This document shows positions 38,463 to 46,678 of a stretch of DNA of 64,000 nucleotides, in pieces; within the stretch, counting starts at the first letter, position 1; each line of letters begins with the position of its first letter. Position numbers and translations under genes: made by a program. Below the pieces are notes generated by a model, which saw only the letters and a program-made list of their open reading frames with translations, was not told the origin of the DNA and ran no database searches. Source of the stretch: Streptomyces griseus (lineage in GTDB: Bacteria > Actinomycetota > Actinomycetes > Streptomycetales > Streptomycetaceae); NCBI RefSeq assembly GCF_900460065.1, contig NZ_UAVD01000027.1, positions 248,001-312,000 of the forward strand. Direction: 5' to 3'.

Positions 38463-38810
38463 ATGGAAGCCAGGGCCCAGGCGCGGTACATCCGCGTCAC
38501 GCCCATGAAGGCCCGCCGCGTGGTGGACCTCATCCGTGGCATGGATGCCACGGAGGCTCAGGCGGTCCTGCGTTTCGCCCCGCAGGCCGCGAGCGTGCCG
38601 GTTGGCAAGGTGCTGGACAGCGCCATCGCCAACGCCGCACACAACTACGACCACACCGACGCCTCTTCGCTGGTCATCAGCGAGGCGTACGTGGACGAGG
38701 GTCCGACCCTGAAGCGGTTCCGTCCGCGTGCCCAGGGCCGTGCCTACCGGATCCGTAAGCGGACCAGCCACATCACCGTGGTCGTCAGCAGCAAGGAAGG
38801 AACCCGGTAA
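38463..38810 (+). CDS. rplV: 50S ribosomal protein L22
   Basis: 115 residues from ATG at 38463 (AAGGGA upstream); an ATG at 38439 would add eight non-conserved residues. Its beta-hairpin lines the exit tunnel near the macrolide site (RPRAQGRAYRIRKRTSHITVVV). Its stop overlaps the rpsC start (TAATG). Confidence 0.95.
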   Translation: MEARAQARYIRVTPMKARRVVDLIRGMDATEAQAVLRFAPQAASVPVGKVLDSAIANAAHNYDHTDASSLVISEAYVDEGPTLKRFRPRAQGRAYRIRKRTSHITVVVSSKEGTR

Positions 38811-39640
38811 TGGGCCAGAAGGTAAACCCGCACGGGTTCCGGCTCGGCATCACCACGGACTTCAAGTCCCGCTGGTACGCCGACAAGCTGTACAAGGACT
38901 ACGTCAAGGAAGACGTCGCCATTCGTCGCATGATGACGAAGGGCATGGAGCGGGCCGGCATCTCGAAGGTCGAGATCGAGCGCACCCGCGACCGCGTCCG
39001 CGTTGACATCCACACCGCCCGCCCGGGCATCGTCATCGGTCGCCGCGGCGCCGAGGCCGATCGCATCCGCGGCGAGCTGGAGAAGCTGACCGGCAAGCAG
39101 GTCCAGCTGAACATCCTCGAGGTCAAGAACCCCGAGGTGGACGCTCAGCTGGTGGCCCAGGCCGTCGCCGAGCAGCTCTCCTCCCGCGTCTCCTTCCGTC
39201 GGGCCATGCGCAAGAGCATGCAGTCCTCGATGAAGGCCGGCGCCAAGGGCATCAAGATCCAGTGCGGCGGTCGCCTCGGCGGCGCCGAGATGTCCCGCTC
39301 GGAGTTCTACCGCGAGGGCCGTGTGCCCCTGCACACGCTCCGCGCGAACGTCGACTACGGCTTCTTCGAGGCCAAGACGACCTTCGGCCGCATCGGCGTG
39401 AAGGTCTGGATCTACAAGGGCGACGTCAAGAACATCGCCGAGGTTCGCGCCGAGAACGCCGCGGCCCGCGCCGGCAACCGTCCGGCTCGTGGCGGCGCTG
39501 ACCGCCCGGCCGGCCGCGGTGGCCGTGGTGGCGAGCGTGGCGGTCGCGGCCGTAAGCCGCAGCAGTCGCCGGCAGCCGAGGCCCCCAAGGCCGACGCCGC
39601 CGCTGCTCCGGCTGCTGAGAGCACCGGAACGGAGGCCTGA
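38810..39640 (+). CDS. rpsC: 30S ribosomal protein S3
   Basis: 276 residues. Part of the mRNA entry channel with helicase activity. The KH domain (RPGIVIGRRGAEADRIRGEL) and C-terminal domain (MKAGAKGIKIQCGGRLGGAEMSR) are intact. A Gly/Arg-rich and Ala/Pro-rich extension of about 60 residues follows (RGGRGGERGGRGRK), which is typical for Streptomyces. Confidence 0.97.
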   Translation: MGQKVNPHGFRLGITTDFKSRWYADKLYKDYVKEDVAIRRMMTKGMERAGISKVEIERTRDRVRVDIHTARPGIVIGRRGAEADRIRGELEKLTGKQVQLNILEVKNPEVDAQLVAQAVAEQLSSRVSFRRAMRKSMQSSMKAGAKGIKIQCGGRLGGAEMSRSEFYREGRVPLHTLRANVDYGFFEAKTTFGRIGVKVWIYKGDVKNIAEVRAENAAARAGNRPARGGADRPAGRGGRGGERGGRGRKPQQSPAAEAPKADAAAAPAAESTGTEA

Positions 39641-39645
39641 CCGAA

Positions 39646-40065
39646 ATGCTGATCCCCCGTAGGGTCAAGCACCGCAAGCAGCACCACCCGAAGCGCAGCG
39701 GTATGTCCAAGGGTGGCACGCAGGTTGCGTTCGGCGAGTACGGCATCCAGGCGCTGACCCCGGCGTACGTGACGAACCGTCAGATCGAGTCCGCTCGTAT
39801 CGCGATGACCCGTCACATCAAGCGTGGCGGCAAGGTCTGGATCAACATCTACCCGGACCGTCCCCTGACGAAGAAGCCCGCCGAGACCCGCATGGGTTCC
39901 GGTAAGGGTTCTCCCGAGTGGTGGATCGCGAACGTCAAGCCCGGTCGGGTGATGTTCGAGCTGTCCTACCCGAACGAGAAGATTGCTCGTGAGGCGCTCA
40001 CCCGCGCTGCTCACAAGCTTCCGATGAAGTGCCGGATCGTTCGGCGCGAGGCAGGTGAGTCGTGA
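39646..40065 (+). CDS. rplP: 50S ribosomal protein L16
   Basis: 139 residues. Orients A-site tRNA near the peptidyl-transferase centre. MLIPRRVKHRKQHHP and the KGSPEWWIANVKPGRVMFEL segment are diagnostic. Its stop overlaps the rpmC start (TGATG). Confidence 0.97.
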   Translation: MLIPRRVKHRKQHHPKRSGMSKGGTQVAFGEYGIQALTPAYVTNRQIESARIAMTRHIKRGGKVWINIYPDRPLTKKPAETRMGSGKGSPEWWIANVKPGRVMFELSYPNEKIAREALTRAAHKLPMKCRIVRREAGES

Positions 40066-40289
40066 TGTCGGCCGGTACCAAGGCGTCCGAGCTGCGCGAG
40101 CTGGGCGACGAGGAGCTCCTCAACAAGCTCCGCGAAGCCAAGGAAGAGCTGTTCAACCTCCGCTTCCAGGCGGCGACGGGCCAGCTCGAGAACCACGGCC
40201 GGCTCAAGTCCGTCCGTAAGGACATCGCCCGGATCTACACCCTGATGCGTGAGCGCGAGCTGGGCATCGAGACGGTGGAGAGCGCCTGA
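40065..40289 (+). CDS. rpmC: 50S ribosomal protein L29
   Basis: 74 residues from ATG at 40065, chosen over a GTG one codon earlier because it gives the usual TGATG overlap with rplP. Two-helix protein near the tunnel exit; ELGDEELLNKLREAKEELFNLRFQAATGQLEN is the family signature. Overlaps rpsQ. Confidence 0.95.
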   Translation: MSAGTKASELRELGDEELLNKLREAKEELFNLRFQAATGQLENHGRLKSVRKDIARIYTLMRERELGIETVESA

Positions 40290-40573
40290 TGAGCGAGAAG
40301 ACTGTGACTGAGACGAACACCGACCGCGGTTTCCGCAAGACCCGTGAGGGTCTGGTCGTCAGCGACAAGATGGACAAGACCGTCGTCGTCGCTGTCGAGG
40401 ACCGTGTGAAGCACGCGCTGTACGGCAAGGTCATCCGCCGTACGAACAAGCTCAAGGCCCACGACGAGCAGAACTCCGCCGGCGTCGGCGACCGCGTCCT
40501 CATCATGGAGACGCGTCCGCTGTCCGCCTCGAAGCGCTGGCGCATCGTCGAGATCCTCGAGAAGGCCAAGTAA
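40289..40573 (+). CDS. rpsQ: 30S ribosomal protein S17
   Basis: 94 residues, start overlapping the rpmC stop. OB-fold protein of 30S assembly. The core GLVVSDKMDKTVVVAVEDRVKHALYGKVIRR and GDRVLIMETRPLSASKRWRIVEIL is complete. Last gene of the S10 group before a strong hairpin. Confidence 0.97.
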   Translation: MSEKTVTETNTDRGFRKTREGLVVSDKMDKTVVVAVEDRVKHALYGKVIRRTNKLKAHDEQNSAGVGDRVLIMETRPLSASKRWRIVEILEKAK

Positions 40574-40618
40574 TTCCTGAGGGATTCTCCCCTCGGGTCA
40601 GTTCCGCCAGGCTCGGTG

Positions 40619-40648
40619 GGGTGCCTCTCCGGTAGCGGAGAGGCACCC
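40619..40648 (+). terminator. Hairpin at the S10/spc boundary
   Basis: Perfect 13-bp stem (GGGTGCCTCTCCG at 40619-40631, complement 40636-40648) with loop GTAG, in the 107-base rpsQ-rplN gap. No U-run. It probably separates or attenuates the S10 and spc transcripts. Confidence 0.6.
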
Positions 40649-40680
40649 GCCGGGAACCGGCAGACGATCAGGAGATAGAC

Positions 40681-41049
40681 GTGATCCAGCAGGAGTCGCG
40701 ACTGCGCGTCGCCGACAACACGGGTGCGAAGGAAATTCTCACCATTCGTGTTCTCGGTGGCTCGGGTCGCCGCTACGCGGGTATCGGTGACGTCATCGTC
40801 GCCACCGTCAAGGACGCGATCCCCGGTGGCAACGTGAAGAAGGGTGACGTCGTCAAGGCCGTCATCGTTCGCACCGTCAAGGAGCGTCGTCGTCAGGATG
40901 GCTCGTACATCCGCTTCGACGAGAACGCCGCCGTCATTCTGAAGAACGACGGCGACCCCCGCGGCACCCGCATCTTCGGCCCGGTGGGCCGGGAGCTGCG
41001 CGAGAAGAAGTTCATGAAGATCATCTCGCTCGCGCCGGAGGTGCTGTAA
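40681..41049 (+). CDS. rplN: 50S ribosomal protein L14
   Basis: 122 residues, GTG start with AGGAG upstream. Interface protein contacting the 30S subunit. MIQQESRLRVADNTGAKEILTIRVLGGS and RIFGPVGRELREKKFMKIISLAPEVL are canonical. First gene of the spc group. Confidence 0.98.
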   Translation: MIQQESRLRVADNTGAKEILTIRVLGGSGRRYAGIGDVIVATVKDAIPGGNVKKGDVVKAVIVRTVKERRRQDGSYIRFDENAAVILKNDGDPRGTRIFGPVGRELREKKFMKIISLAPEVL

Positions 41050-41051
41050 GC

Positions 41052-41375
41052 ATGAAGATCAAGAAGGGCGACCTGGTCCAGGTCATCACCGGTAAGGACA
41101 AGGGCAAGCAGGGCAAGGTCATCGTGGCCTACCCCGCTCAGGACCGCGTCCTCGTCGAGGGTGTCAACCGGGTCAAGAAGCACACCAAGGCCGGTCAGAC
41201 GGCTCGCGGTTCGCAGACGGGTGGCATTGTCACCACCGAGGCCCCGATCCACGTCAGCAATGTTCAGCTGGTTGTGGAGAAGGACGGCAACAAGGTTGTC
41301 ACCCGCGTCGGCTACCGCTTTGACGACGAGGGCAACAAGATCCGCGTTGCCAAGCGGACCGGTGAGGACATCTGA
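41052..41375 (+). CDS. rplX: 50S ribosomal protein L24
   Basis: 107 residues, two bases after rplN. KOW-motif assembly initiator (KKGDLVQVITGKDKGKQGKV). Its stop overlaps the rplE ATG (TGATG). Confidence 0.97.
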   Translation: MKIKKGDLVQVITGKDKGKQGKVIVAYPAQDRVLVEGVNRVKKHTKAGQTARGSQTGGIVTTEAPIHVSNVQLVVEKDGNKVVTRVGYRFDDEGNKIRVAKRTGEDI

Positions 41376-41932
41376 TGACTGCCACCACTGCGCCGCGTCT
41401 CAAGACGCGCTACCGCGAGGAAATCGCCGGCAAGCTGCGTGAGGAGTTCTCGTACGAGAACGTCATGCAGGTTCCCGGTCTGGTCAAGATCGTGGTCAAC
41501 ATGGGTGTGGGCGACGCCGCCCGCGACTCCAAGCTGATCGACGGTGCCGTCAAGGACCTCACCACGATCACCGGCCAGAAGCCGGCCGTCACGAAGGCCC
41601 GCAAGTCCATCGCGCAGTTCAAGCTGCGCGAGGGCCAGCCGATCGGCTGCCACGTCACCCTCCGCGGTGACCGGATGTGGGAGTTCCTGGACCGTACGCT
41701 GTCGCTCGCGCTGCCGCGTATCCGTGACTTCCGTGGCCTGTCGCCGAAGCAGTTCGACGGCCGTGGCAACTACACCTTCGGTCTCACGGAGCAGGTCATG
41801 TTCCACGAGATCGACCAGGACAAGATCGACCGGGTCCGGGGCATGGACATCACCGTGGTCACCACGGCGACCAACGACGACGAGGGTCGTGCCCTCCTTC
41901 GTCACCTCGGCTTCCCGTTCAAGGAGAACTGA
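41375..41932 (+). CDS. rplE: 50S ribosomal protein L5
   Basis: 185 residues. Binds 5S rRNA and P-site tRNA. The VMQVPGLVKIVVNMGVGDA, GQKPAVTKARKSIAQFKLREG and FEIDQDKIDRVRGMDITVVT-type segments are present. It overlaps rplX and precedes rpsN by two bases. Confidence 0.97.
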   Translation: MTATTAPRLKTRYREEIAGKLREEFSYENVMQVPGLVKIVVNMGVGDAARDSKLIDGAVKDLTTITGQKPAVTKARKSIAQFKLREGQPIGCHVTLRGDRMWEFLDRTLSLALPRIRDFRGLSPKQFDGRGNYTFGLTEQVMFHEIDQDKIDRVRGMDITVVTTATNDDEGRALLRHLGFPFKEN

Positions 41933-41934
41933 CC

Positions 41935-42120
41935 GTGGCGAAGAAGGCTCTGATCGCTAAGGCCGCCCGTAAGCCGAAGTTCGGCGTCCGCGGGTACACC
42001 CGCTGCCAGCGCTGCGGCCGGCCCCACTCCGTCTACCGCAAGTTCGGCCTGTGCCGCGTGTGCCTTCGTGAGATGGCTCACCGTGGCGAGCTGCCGGGCG
42101 TGACCAAGAGCTCCTGGTAA
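41935..42120 (+). CDS. rpsN: 30S ribosomal protein S14, zinc-binding type Z
   Basis: 61 residues, GTG start. It carries the four zinc ligands (CQRCG and CRVC), so it is the short zinc-containing C+ form. Streptomycetes often also encode a zinc-free S14 elsewhere under Zur control, making this the zinc-replete copy. Head protein of the 30S subunit. Confidence 0.97.
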   Translation: MAKKALIAKAARKPKFGVRGYTRCQRCGRPHSVYRKFGLCRVCLREMAHRGELPGVTKSSW

Positions 42121-42344
42121 CTCCCCTCTGCCCTCGGGCAAAGGGAAGTTCCGGAAGCTCTCGGTAAGCATCTGGGTCGGCAGGAGCCCCTCCTTTCATG
42201 CCGTAGGCTTGAAGGGTTGGGCGCCTGCCGCCCACGACCGACTTACTACGCCGTAGGTCCCCGCACCGCACCCGTCCCGCCACTGAGTGGGGAGAGGGAT
42301 GGCGCATACAGGAAACCCCGGCGAGAGAGGCCGAAGGCCAATTC
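42121..42344 (+). other. rpsN-rpsH non-coding gap
   Basis: 224 bases, unusually long inside the spc group. It holds a GGGCG-CCTGC-CGCCC hairpin near 42219-42233 and two GCCGTAGG copies (near 42201 and 42250). It may contain an internal promoter or leader for rpsH. I see no clear -35/-10 pair and no gene. Confidence 0.4.
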
Positions 42345-42743
42345 ATGACCATGACTGATCCCATCGCAGACATGCTCACGCGTCTGCGTAACGCGAACTC
42401 GGCGTACCACGACTCCGTCGTGATGCCGCACAGCAAGATCAAGTCGCACATCGCGGAGATCCTCCAGCAGGAGGGCTTCATCACCGGCTGGAAGGTCGAG
42501 GACGCCGAGGTCGGCAAGAACCTCGTCCTGGAGCTGAAGTTCGGCCCGAACCGCGAGCGTTCGATCGCCGGCATCAAGCGCATCTCGAAGCCGGGTCTGC
42601 GTGTTTACGCAAAGTCCACCAACCTGCCGAAGGTCCTCGGCGGCCTGGGCGTGGCGATCATCTCCACGTCCCACGGTCTCCTGACCGGCCAGCAGGCAGG
42701 CAAGAAGGGCGTAGGTGGGGAAGTCCTCGCCTACGTCTGGTAG
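42345..42743 (+). CDS. rpsH: 30S ribosomal protein S8
   Basis: 132 residues. Central-domain assembly protein binding 16S helix 21, and spc-operon repressor in E. coli. MTDPIADMLTRLRNAN and the C-terminal GLGVAIISTSHGLLTGQQA...GGEVLAYVW are canonical. It follows an unusually long gap. Confidence 0.98.
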   Translation: MTMTDPIADMLTRLRNANSAYHDSVVMPHSKIKSHIAEILQQEGFITGWKVEDAEVGKNLVLELKFGPNRERSIAGIKRISKPGLRVYAKSTNLPKVLGGLGVAIISTSHGLLTGQQAGKKGVGGEVLAYVW

Positions 42744-42764
42744 TCGGGAAAGGAAGGAAAGCTC

Positions 42765-43304
42765 ATGTCGCGAATCGGCAAGCTCCCCATCCAGGTTCCC
42801 GCCGGTGTGGACGTCACCATCGATGGCCGTACGGTCGCCGTGAAGGGCCCCAAGGGTTCCCTCACGCACACCGTCGCCGCGCCGATCGAGGTCTCCAAGG
42901 GCGAGGACGGCGTTCTCAACGTCACCCGCCCGAACGACGAGCGTCAGAACAAGGCCCTCCACGGCCTGTCCCGCACGCTGGTGGCGAACATGATCACCGG
43001 CGTGACCGCGGGTTACTCCAAGGCGCTCGAGATCAGCGGTGTCGGTTACCGCGTCCAGGCGAAGGGCTCCAACCTGGAGTTCGCCCTGGGCTACAGCCAC
43101 CCGATCCTCATCGAGGCGCCGGAAGGCATCACCTTCAAGGTCGAGTCGCCCACGAAGCTCAGCGTCGAGGGCATCGACAAGCAGAAGGTCGGCGAGGTGG
43201 CCGCCAACATCCGCAAGCTGCGGAAGCCCGACCCGTACAAGGCCAAGGGCGTCAAGTACGCGGGCGAGGTCATCCGCCGCAAGGTCGGAAAGGCTGGTAA
43301 GTAG
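42765..43304 (+). CDS. rplF: 50S ribosomal protein L6
   Basis: 179 residues, AAGGAAGG upstream of the ATG. Sits near the sarcin-ricin loop. MSRIGKLPIQVPAGV and the conserved LRKPDPYKAKGVKYAGE signature are intact. It precedes rplR by two bases. Confidence 0.98.
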   Translation: MSRIGKLPIQVPAGVDVTIDGRTVAVKGPKGSLTHTVAAPIEVSKGEDGVLNVTRPNDERQNKALHGLSRTLVANMITGVTAGYSKALEISGVGYRVQAKGSNLEFALGYSHPILIEAPEGITFKVESPTKLSVEGIDKQKVGEVAANIRKLRKPDPYKAKGVKYAGEVIRRKVGKAGK

Positions 43305-43306
43305 CC

Positions 43307-43690
43307 ATGGCATACGGTGTGAAGATCGCCAAGGGCGACGCGTACAAGCGCGCTGCTCGCAAGCGGCGCCACATCCGCGTCCGCAAGCACCTGTCGGGTT
43401 CGCCGGAGCGTCCCCGTCTGGTCGTGACGCGTTCCAACCGCCACATCGTGGCCCAGGTCATCGACGACATCGCGGGCCACACGCTCGCGTCGGCGTCGAC
43501 CCTGGACACCTCGATCCGTGGTGGCGAGGGCGACAAGAGCGCCCAGGCCCAGCAGGTCGGCGCCCTGGTCGCCGAGCGCGCCAAGGCCGCAGGCGTCGAG
43601 GCCGTCGTGTTTGACCGCGGTGGTAACCAGTACGCCGGGCGGATTGCCGCTCTGGCTGACGCCGCCCGTGAAGCCGGGCTGAAGTTCTAA
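43307..43690 (+). CDS. rplR: 50S ribosomal protein L18
   Basis: 127 residues. Binds 5S rRNA with L5. RRHIRVRKHLSGSPERPRLVVTRSNRHIVAQVI and VVFDRGGNQYAGRIAALADAAREAGL are diagnostic. It lies 47 bases before rpsE. Confidence 0.98.
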   Translation: MAYGVKIAKGDAYKRAARKRRHIRVRKHLSGSPERPRLVVTRSNRHIVAQVIDDIAGHTLASASTLDTSIRGGEGDKSAQAQQVGALVAERAKAAGVEAVVFDRGGNQYAGRIAALADAAREAGLKF

Positions 43691-43737
43691 GCCCCGGTTC
43701 CTACGCACAGCGGACGTAACAGAGAGAGGTAATTCCA

Positions 43738-44343
43738 ATGGCTGGACCCCAGCGCCGCGGAAGCGGTGCCGGTGGCGGCGAGCGGCGGGACCGGAAGGGC
43801 CGTGACGGTGGCGCCAGCGCCGCCGAGAAGACCGCGTACGTCGAGCGCGTCGTCGCGATCAACCGCGTCGCCAAGGTTGTGAAGGGTGGTCGTCGCTTCA
43901 GCTTCACCGCGCTGGTCGTGGTGGGCGATGGTGACGGCACCGTCGGTGTCGGATACGGCAAGGCCAAGGAAGTTCCCGCGGCCATCGCCAAGGGTGTCGA
44001 AGAGGCCAAGAAGAACTTCTTCAAGGTCCCGCGCATCCAGGGCACCATCCCTCACCCGATCACGGGCGAGAAGGCTGCGGGCGTCGTCCTGCTCAAGCCG
44101 GCTTCCCCCGGTACCGGTGTTATCGCCGGTGGCCCGGTGCGTGCCGTGCTCGAGTGCGCCGGCGTTCACGACATCCTGTCGAAGTCGCTTGGCTCGTCCA
44201 ACGCGATCAACATCGTGCACGCGACCGTGGCGGCCCTCCAGGGCCTGCAGCGTCCCGAGGAGATCGCGGCCCGCCGCGGTCTGCCCCTCGAGGACGTCGC
44301 CCCCGCGGCTCTGCTCCGTGCGCGTGCGGGAGCGGGTGCGTAA
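43738..44343 (+). CDS. rpsE: 30S ribosomal protein S5
   Basis: 201 residues with the Gly/Arg-rich N-terminal extension usual in actinobacteria. The double-stranded-RNA-binding part (VVAINRVAKVVKGGRRFSFTALVVVGDG) carries the region of spectinomycin-resistance changes, and appears wild type. Its stop overlaps the rpmD start (TAATG). Confidence 0.97.
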   Translation: MAGPQRRGSGAGGGERRDRKGRDGGASAAEKTAYVERVVAINRVAKVVKGGRRFSFTALVVVGDGDGTVGVGYGKAKEVPAAIAKGVEEAKKNFFKVPRIQGTIPHPITGEKAAGVVLLKPASPGTGVIAGGPVRAVLECAGVHDILSKSLGSSNAINIVHATVAALQGLQRPEEIAARRGLPLEDVAPAALLRARAGAGA

Positions 44344-44525
44344 TGGCTCGCCTCAAGATCACGCAGACGAAGTCGTACATCGGCAGCAAGCAGAACCACC
44401 GCGACACCCTGCGTTCGCTCGGGCTCAAGCGCCTGAACGACTCGGTTGTCAAGGAGGACCGCCCCGAGTTCCGCGGAATGGTGCACACCGTCCGCCACCT
44501 CGTGACGGTTGAGGAGGTTGACTGA
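44343..44525 (+). CDS. rpmD: 50S ribosomal protein L30
   Basis: 60 residues from ATG at 44343, overlapping the rpsE stop. The whole family core is present (LKITQTKSYIGSKQNHRDTL, RLNDSVVKEDRPEFRGM). One base separates it from rplO. Confidence 0.97.
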   Translation: MARLKITQTKSYIGSKQNHRDTLRSLGLKRLNDSVVKEDRPEFRGMVHTVRHLVTVEEVD

Positions 44526-44526
44526 C

Positions 44527-44982
44527 ATGGCGGAGAACAGCCCGCTGAAGGCCCACAACCTCCGGCCTGCCCCGGGCGCCAAGACCGCCAAGACCCGTGT
44601 GGGTCGTGGTGAGGCGTCCAAGGGTAAGACCGCAGGCCGTGGTACCAAGGGTACGAAGGCTCGTTACCAGGTTCCGGAGCGCTTCGAGGGTGGCCAGATG
44701 CCCCTCCACATGCGTCTCCCGAAGCTCAAGGGCTTCAAGAACCCGTTCCGCACGGAGTACCAGGTCGTGAACCTGGACAAGCTCGCGACGCTCTACCCCG
44801 AGGGTGGAGAGGTCACGGTGGCCGACCTGGTCGCCAAGGGCGCCGTGCGCAACAACCACCTCGTCAAGGTCCTCGGACAGGGCGAGATCTCCGTGGCACT
44901 GCAGGTTTCGGTTGACGCCGTCTCCGGCTCCGCCAAGGAGAAGATCACCGCCGCCGGCGGTACGGTCACCGAGCTCGTCTGA
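44527..44982 (+). CDS. rplO: 50S ribosomal protein L15
   Basis: 151 residues from ATG at 44527. Late-assembly 50S protein. LRPAPGAKTAKTRVGRGEASKGKTAGRGTKG and GGQMPLHMRLPKLKGFKNPF identify it. Last ribosomal gene before the terminator that precedes secY. Confidence 0.97.
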   Translation: MAENSPLKAHNLRPAPGAKTAKTRVGRGEASKGKTAGRGTKGTKARYQVPERFEGGQMPLHMRLPKLKGFKNPFRTEYQVVNLDKLATLYPEGGEVTVADLVAKGAVRNNHLVKVLGQGEISVALQVSVDAVSGSAKEKITAAGGTVTELV

Positions 44983-45002
44983 GCCGCGGGACACAGAACG
45001 GA

Positions 45003-45048
45003 GCCTGGCCGGCTGCCTCTTCGGAGGTGGCCGGCCAGGCTTTTCTGT
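45003..45048 (+). terminator. Intrinsic terminator/attenuator between rplO and secY
   Basis: Seventeen-bp continuous stem (starting GCCTGGCCGGC at 45003, ending at 45040) capped by a UUCG tetraloop and followed by TTTTCTGTG. It is the most classical intrinsic terminator in the window. secY must therefore rely on readthrough or its own promoter. Confidence 0.88.
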
Positions 45049-45364
45049 GTTTGTGCCGCTGTACGGGAACCGTAAAGGCTCGGGAAAGGTTGAACGGGTG
45101 TCCACCGCACCGGCGGTGGGGGAGCGGAGGGGCGTTCACGTCCCAAATGGTGCGGCTTGGCCGGTCTTTCGCGGCGCGGGTCGGGAAGCGTGCGGTGCAC
45201 CTGTGTGCGGCGCGTGTTTCCCGCTCAGTCCTGGGCCGGGTAGGGTGGCGCCGTTAATCTTTTGTGGCCTCCTTACGATGTAGGGCTGCCTTGTATCCGA
45301 TCCCATCCAGTCCCATCCAGACCCGTCGCCTCTGACGCATAGCGCGGGGGTCGCAGGAGGCACC
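45049..45364 (+). promoter_or_regulatory. secY upstream region
   Basis: About 316 bases without a gene. -10-like TAGGGT (45241-45246) and TAGGGC (45281-45286) suggest one or two secY promoters, but neither has a good -35. The short direct repeat TCCCATCCAG occurs at 45301-45310 and 45311-45320. Confidence 0.4.
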
Positions 45365-46678
45365 GTGTTCACCGCGTTCGCCCGAGCGTTCAAGACGCCC
45401 GACCTGCGCAAGAAGCTGCTCTTCACGCTCGGCATCATCGTGATCTACCGGCTCGGGGCGCACATCCCGGCCCCCGGCGTCGACTACTCGAAGGTGCAGC
45501 AGTGCATCGACCAGGCCGACTCGGGTGGTCTCCTCGGTCTGATGCAGATGTTCAGCGGTGGCGCCCTGTTGCAGATCACCATCTTCGCGCTCGGCATCAT
45601 GCCGTACATCACGGCGAGCATCATTCTCCAGCTGCTGACCGTCGTGATCCCGCGCCTGGAAGCCCTGAAGAAGGAGGGGCAGTCCGGCACGGCGAAGATC
45701 ACGCAGTACACGCGTTATCTGACGGTGGCGCTGGCCATCCTCCAGGGCACCGGCCTGGTCGCCACCGCCCGCAGCGGTGCGCTCTTCCAGAACTGCTCCG
45801 TGGGCAGCCAGATCGTTGCGGACAAGTCGATCTTCACGACGATCATCATGGTCCTCACGATGACCGCCGGTACGGCCGCCGTCATGTGGCTCGGTGAGCT
45901 GATCACCGACCGCGGCATCGGCAACGGCATGTCGATCCTCATGTTCATCTCGATCGCGGCCACGTTCCCCGGCGCCCTGTGGGCCATCAAGGAGAGCGGC
46001 AAGCTGGCCGACGGCTGGATCGAGTTCGGCACGGTCATCCTCATCGGCTTCGTGATGGTCGCCCTCGTCGTCTTCGTCGAGCAGGCCCAGCGCCGCATCC
46101 CGGTGCAGTACGCGAAGCGCATGATCGGGCGCCGTTCCTACGGCGGTACGTCCACGTACATCCCGCTCAAGGTGAACCAGGCGGGTGTGATTCCGGTCAT
46201 CTTCGCCTCGTCGCTGCTCTACATCCCGGCGCTGATCGTCCAGTTCTCCAACTCCCAAGCGGGCTGGGCGACCTGGATCCAGGACAACTTCGTGACCGGT
46301 GACCACCCGTACTACATCGCGACGTACTTCGTACTCATCGTGTTCTTCGCGTTCTTCTATGTGGCCATTTCGTTCAACCCCGACGAAGTCGCGGACAACA
46401 TGAAGAAGTATGGTGGCTTCATCCCGGGTATCCGGGCAGGTCGACCTACTGCCGAGTACCTGAGCTACGTGCTCAACAGGATCACTTGGCCGGGCTCGCT
46501 GTATCTGGGCCTGATCGCTCTGGTGCCGACGATGGCGTTGGCAGGCTTCGGCGGGGCTAACCAGAACTTCCCCTTCGGCGGGACGAGCATCCTCATCATC
46601 GTGGGTGTGGGTCTGGAAACCGTGAAGCAGATCGAGAGTCAGCTCCAGCAGCGCAATTACGAAGGGTTCCTCCGCTGA
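45365..46678 (+). CDS. secY: Preprotein translocase subunit SecY
   Basis: 437 residues, GTG start behind GGAGG. It forms the ten-helix protein-conducting channel with SecE and SecG. LLFTLGIIVIYRLGAHIPAPGVD at the N-terminus, the FSGGALLQITIFALGIMPYITASIILQLL plug/helix 2 region and the GRPTAEYLSYVLNRITWPGS loop are conserved. Its stop overlaps the adk ATG (TGATG), so the two are coupled. Confidence 0.97.
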   Translation: MFTAFARAFKTPDLRKKLLFTLGIIVIYRLGAHIPAPGVDYSKVQQCIDQADSGGLLGLMQMFSGGALLQITIFALGIMPYITASIILQLLTVVIPRLEALKKEGQSGTAKITQYTRYLTVALAILQGTGLVATARSGALFQNCSVGSQIVADKSIFTTIIMVLTMTAGTAAVMWLGELITDRGIGNGMSILMFISIAATFPGALWAIKESGKLADGWIEFGTVILIGFVMVALVVFVEQAQRRIPVQYAKRMIGRRSYGGTSTYIPLKVNQAGVIPVIFASSLLYIPALIVQFSNSQAGWATWIQDNFVTGDHPYYIATYFVLIVFFAFFYVAISFNPDEVADNMKKYGGFIPGIRAGRPTAEYLSYVLNRITWPGSLYLGLIALVPTMALAGFGGANQNFPFGGTSILIIVGVGLETVKQIESQLQQRNYEGFLR

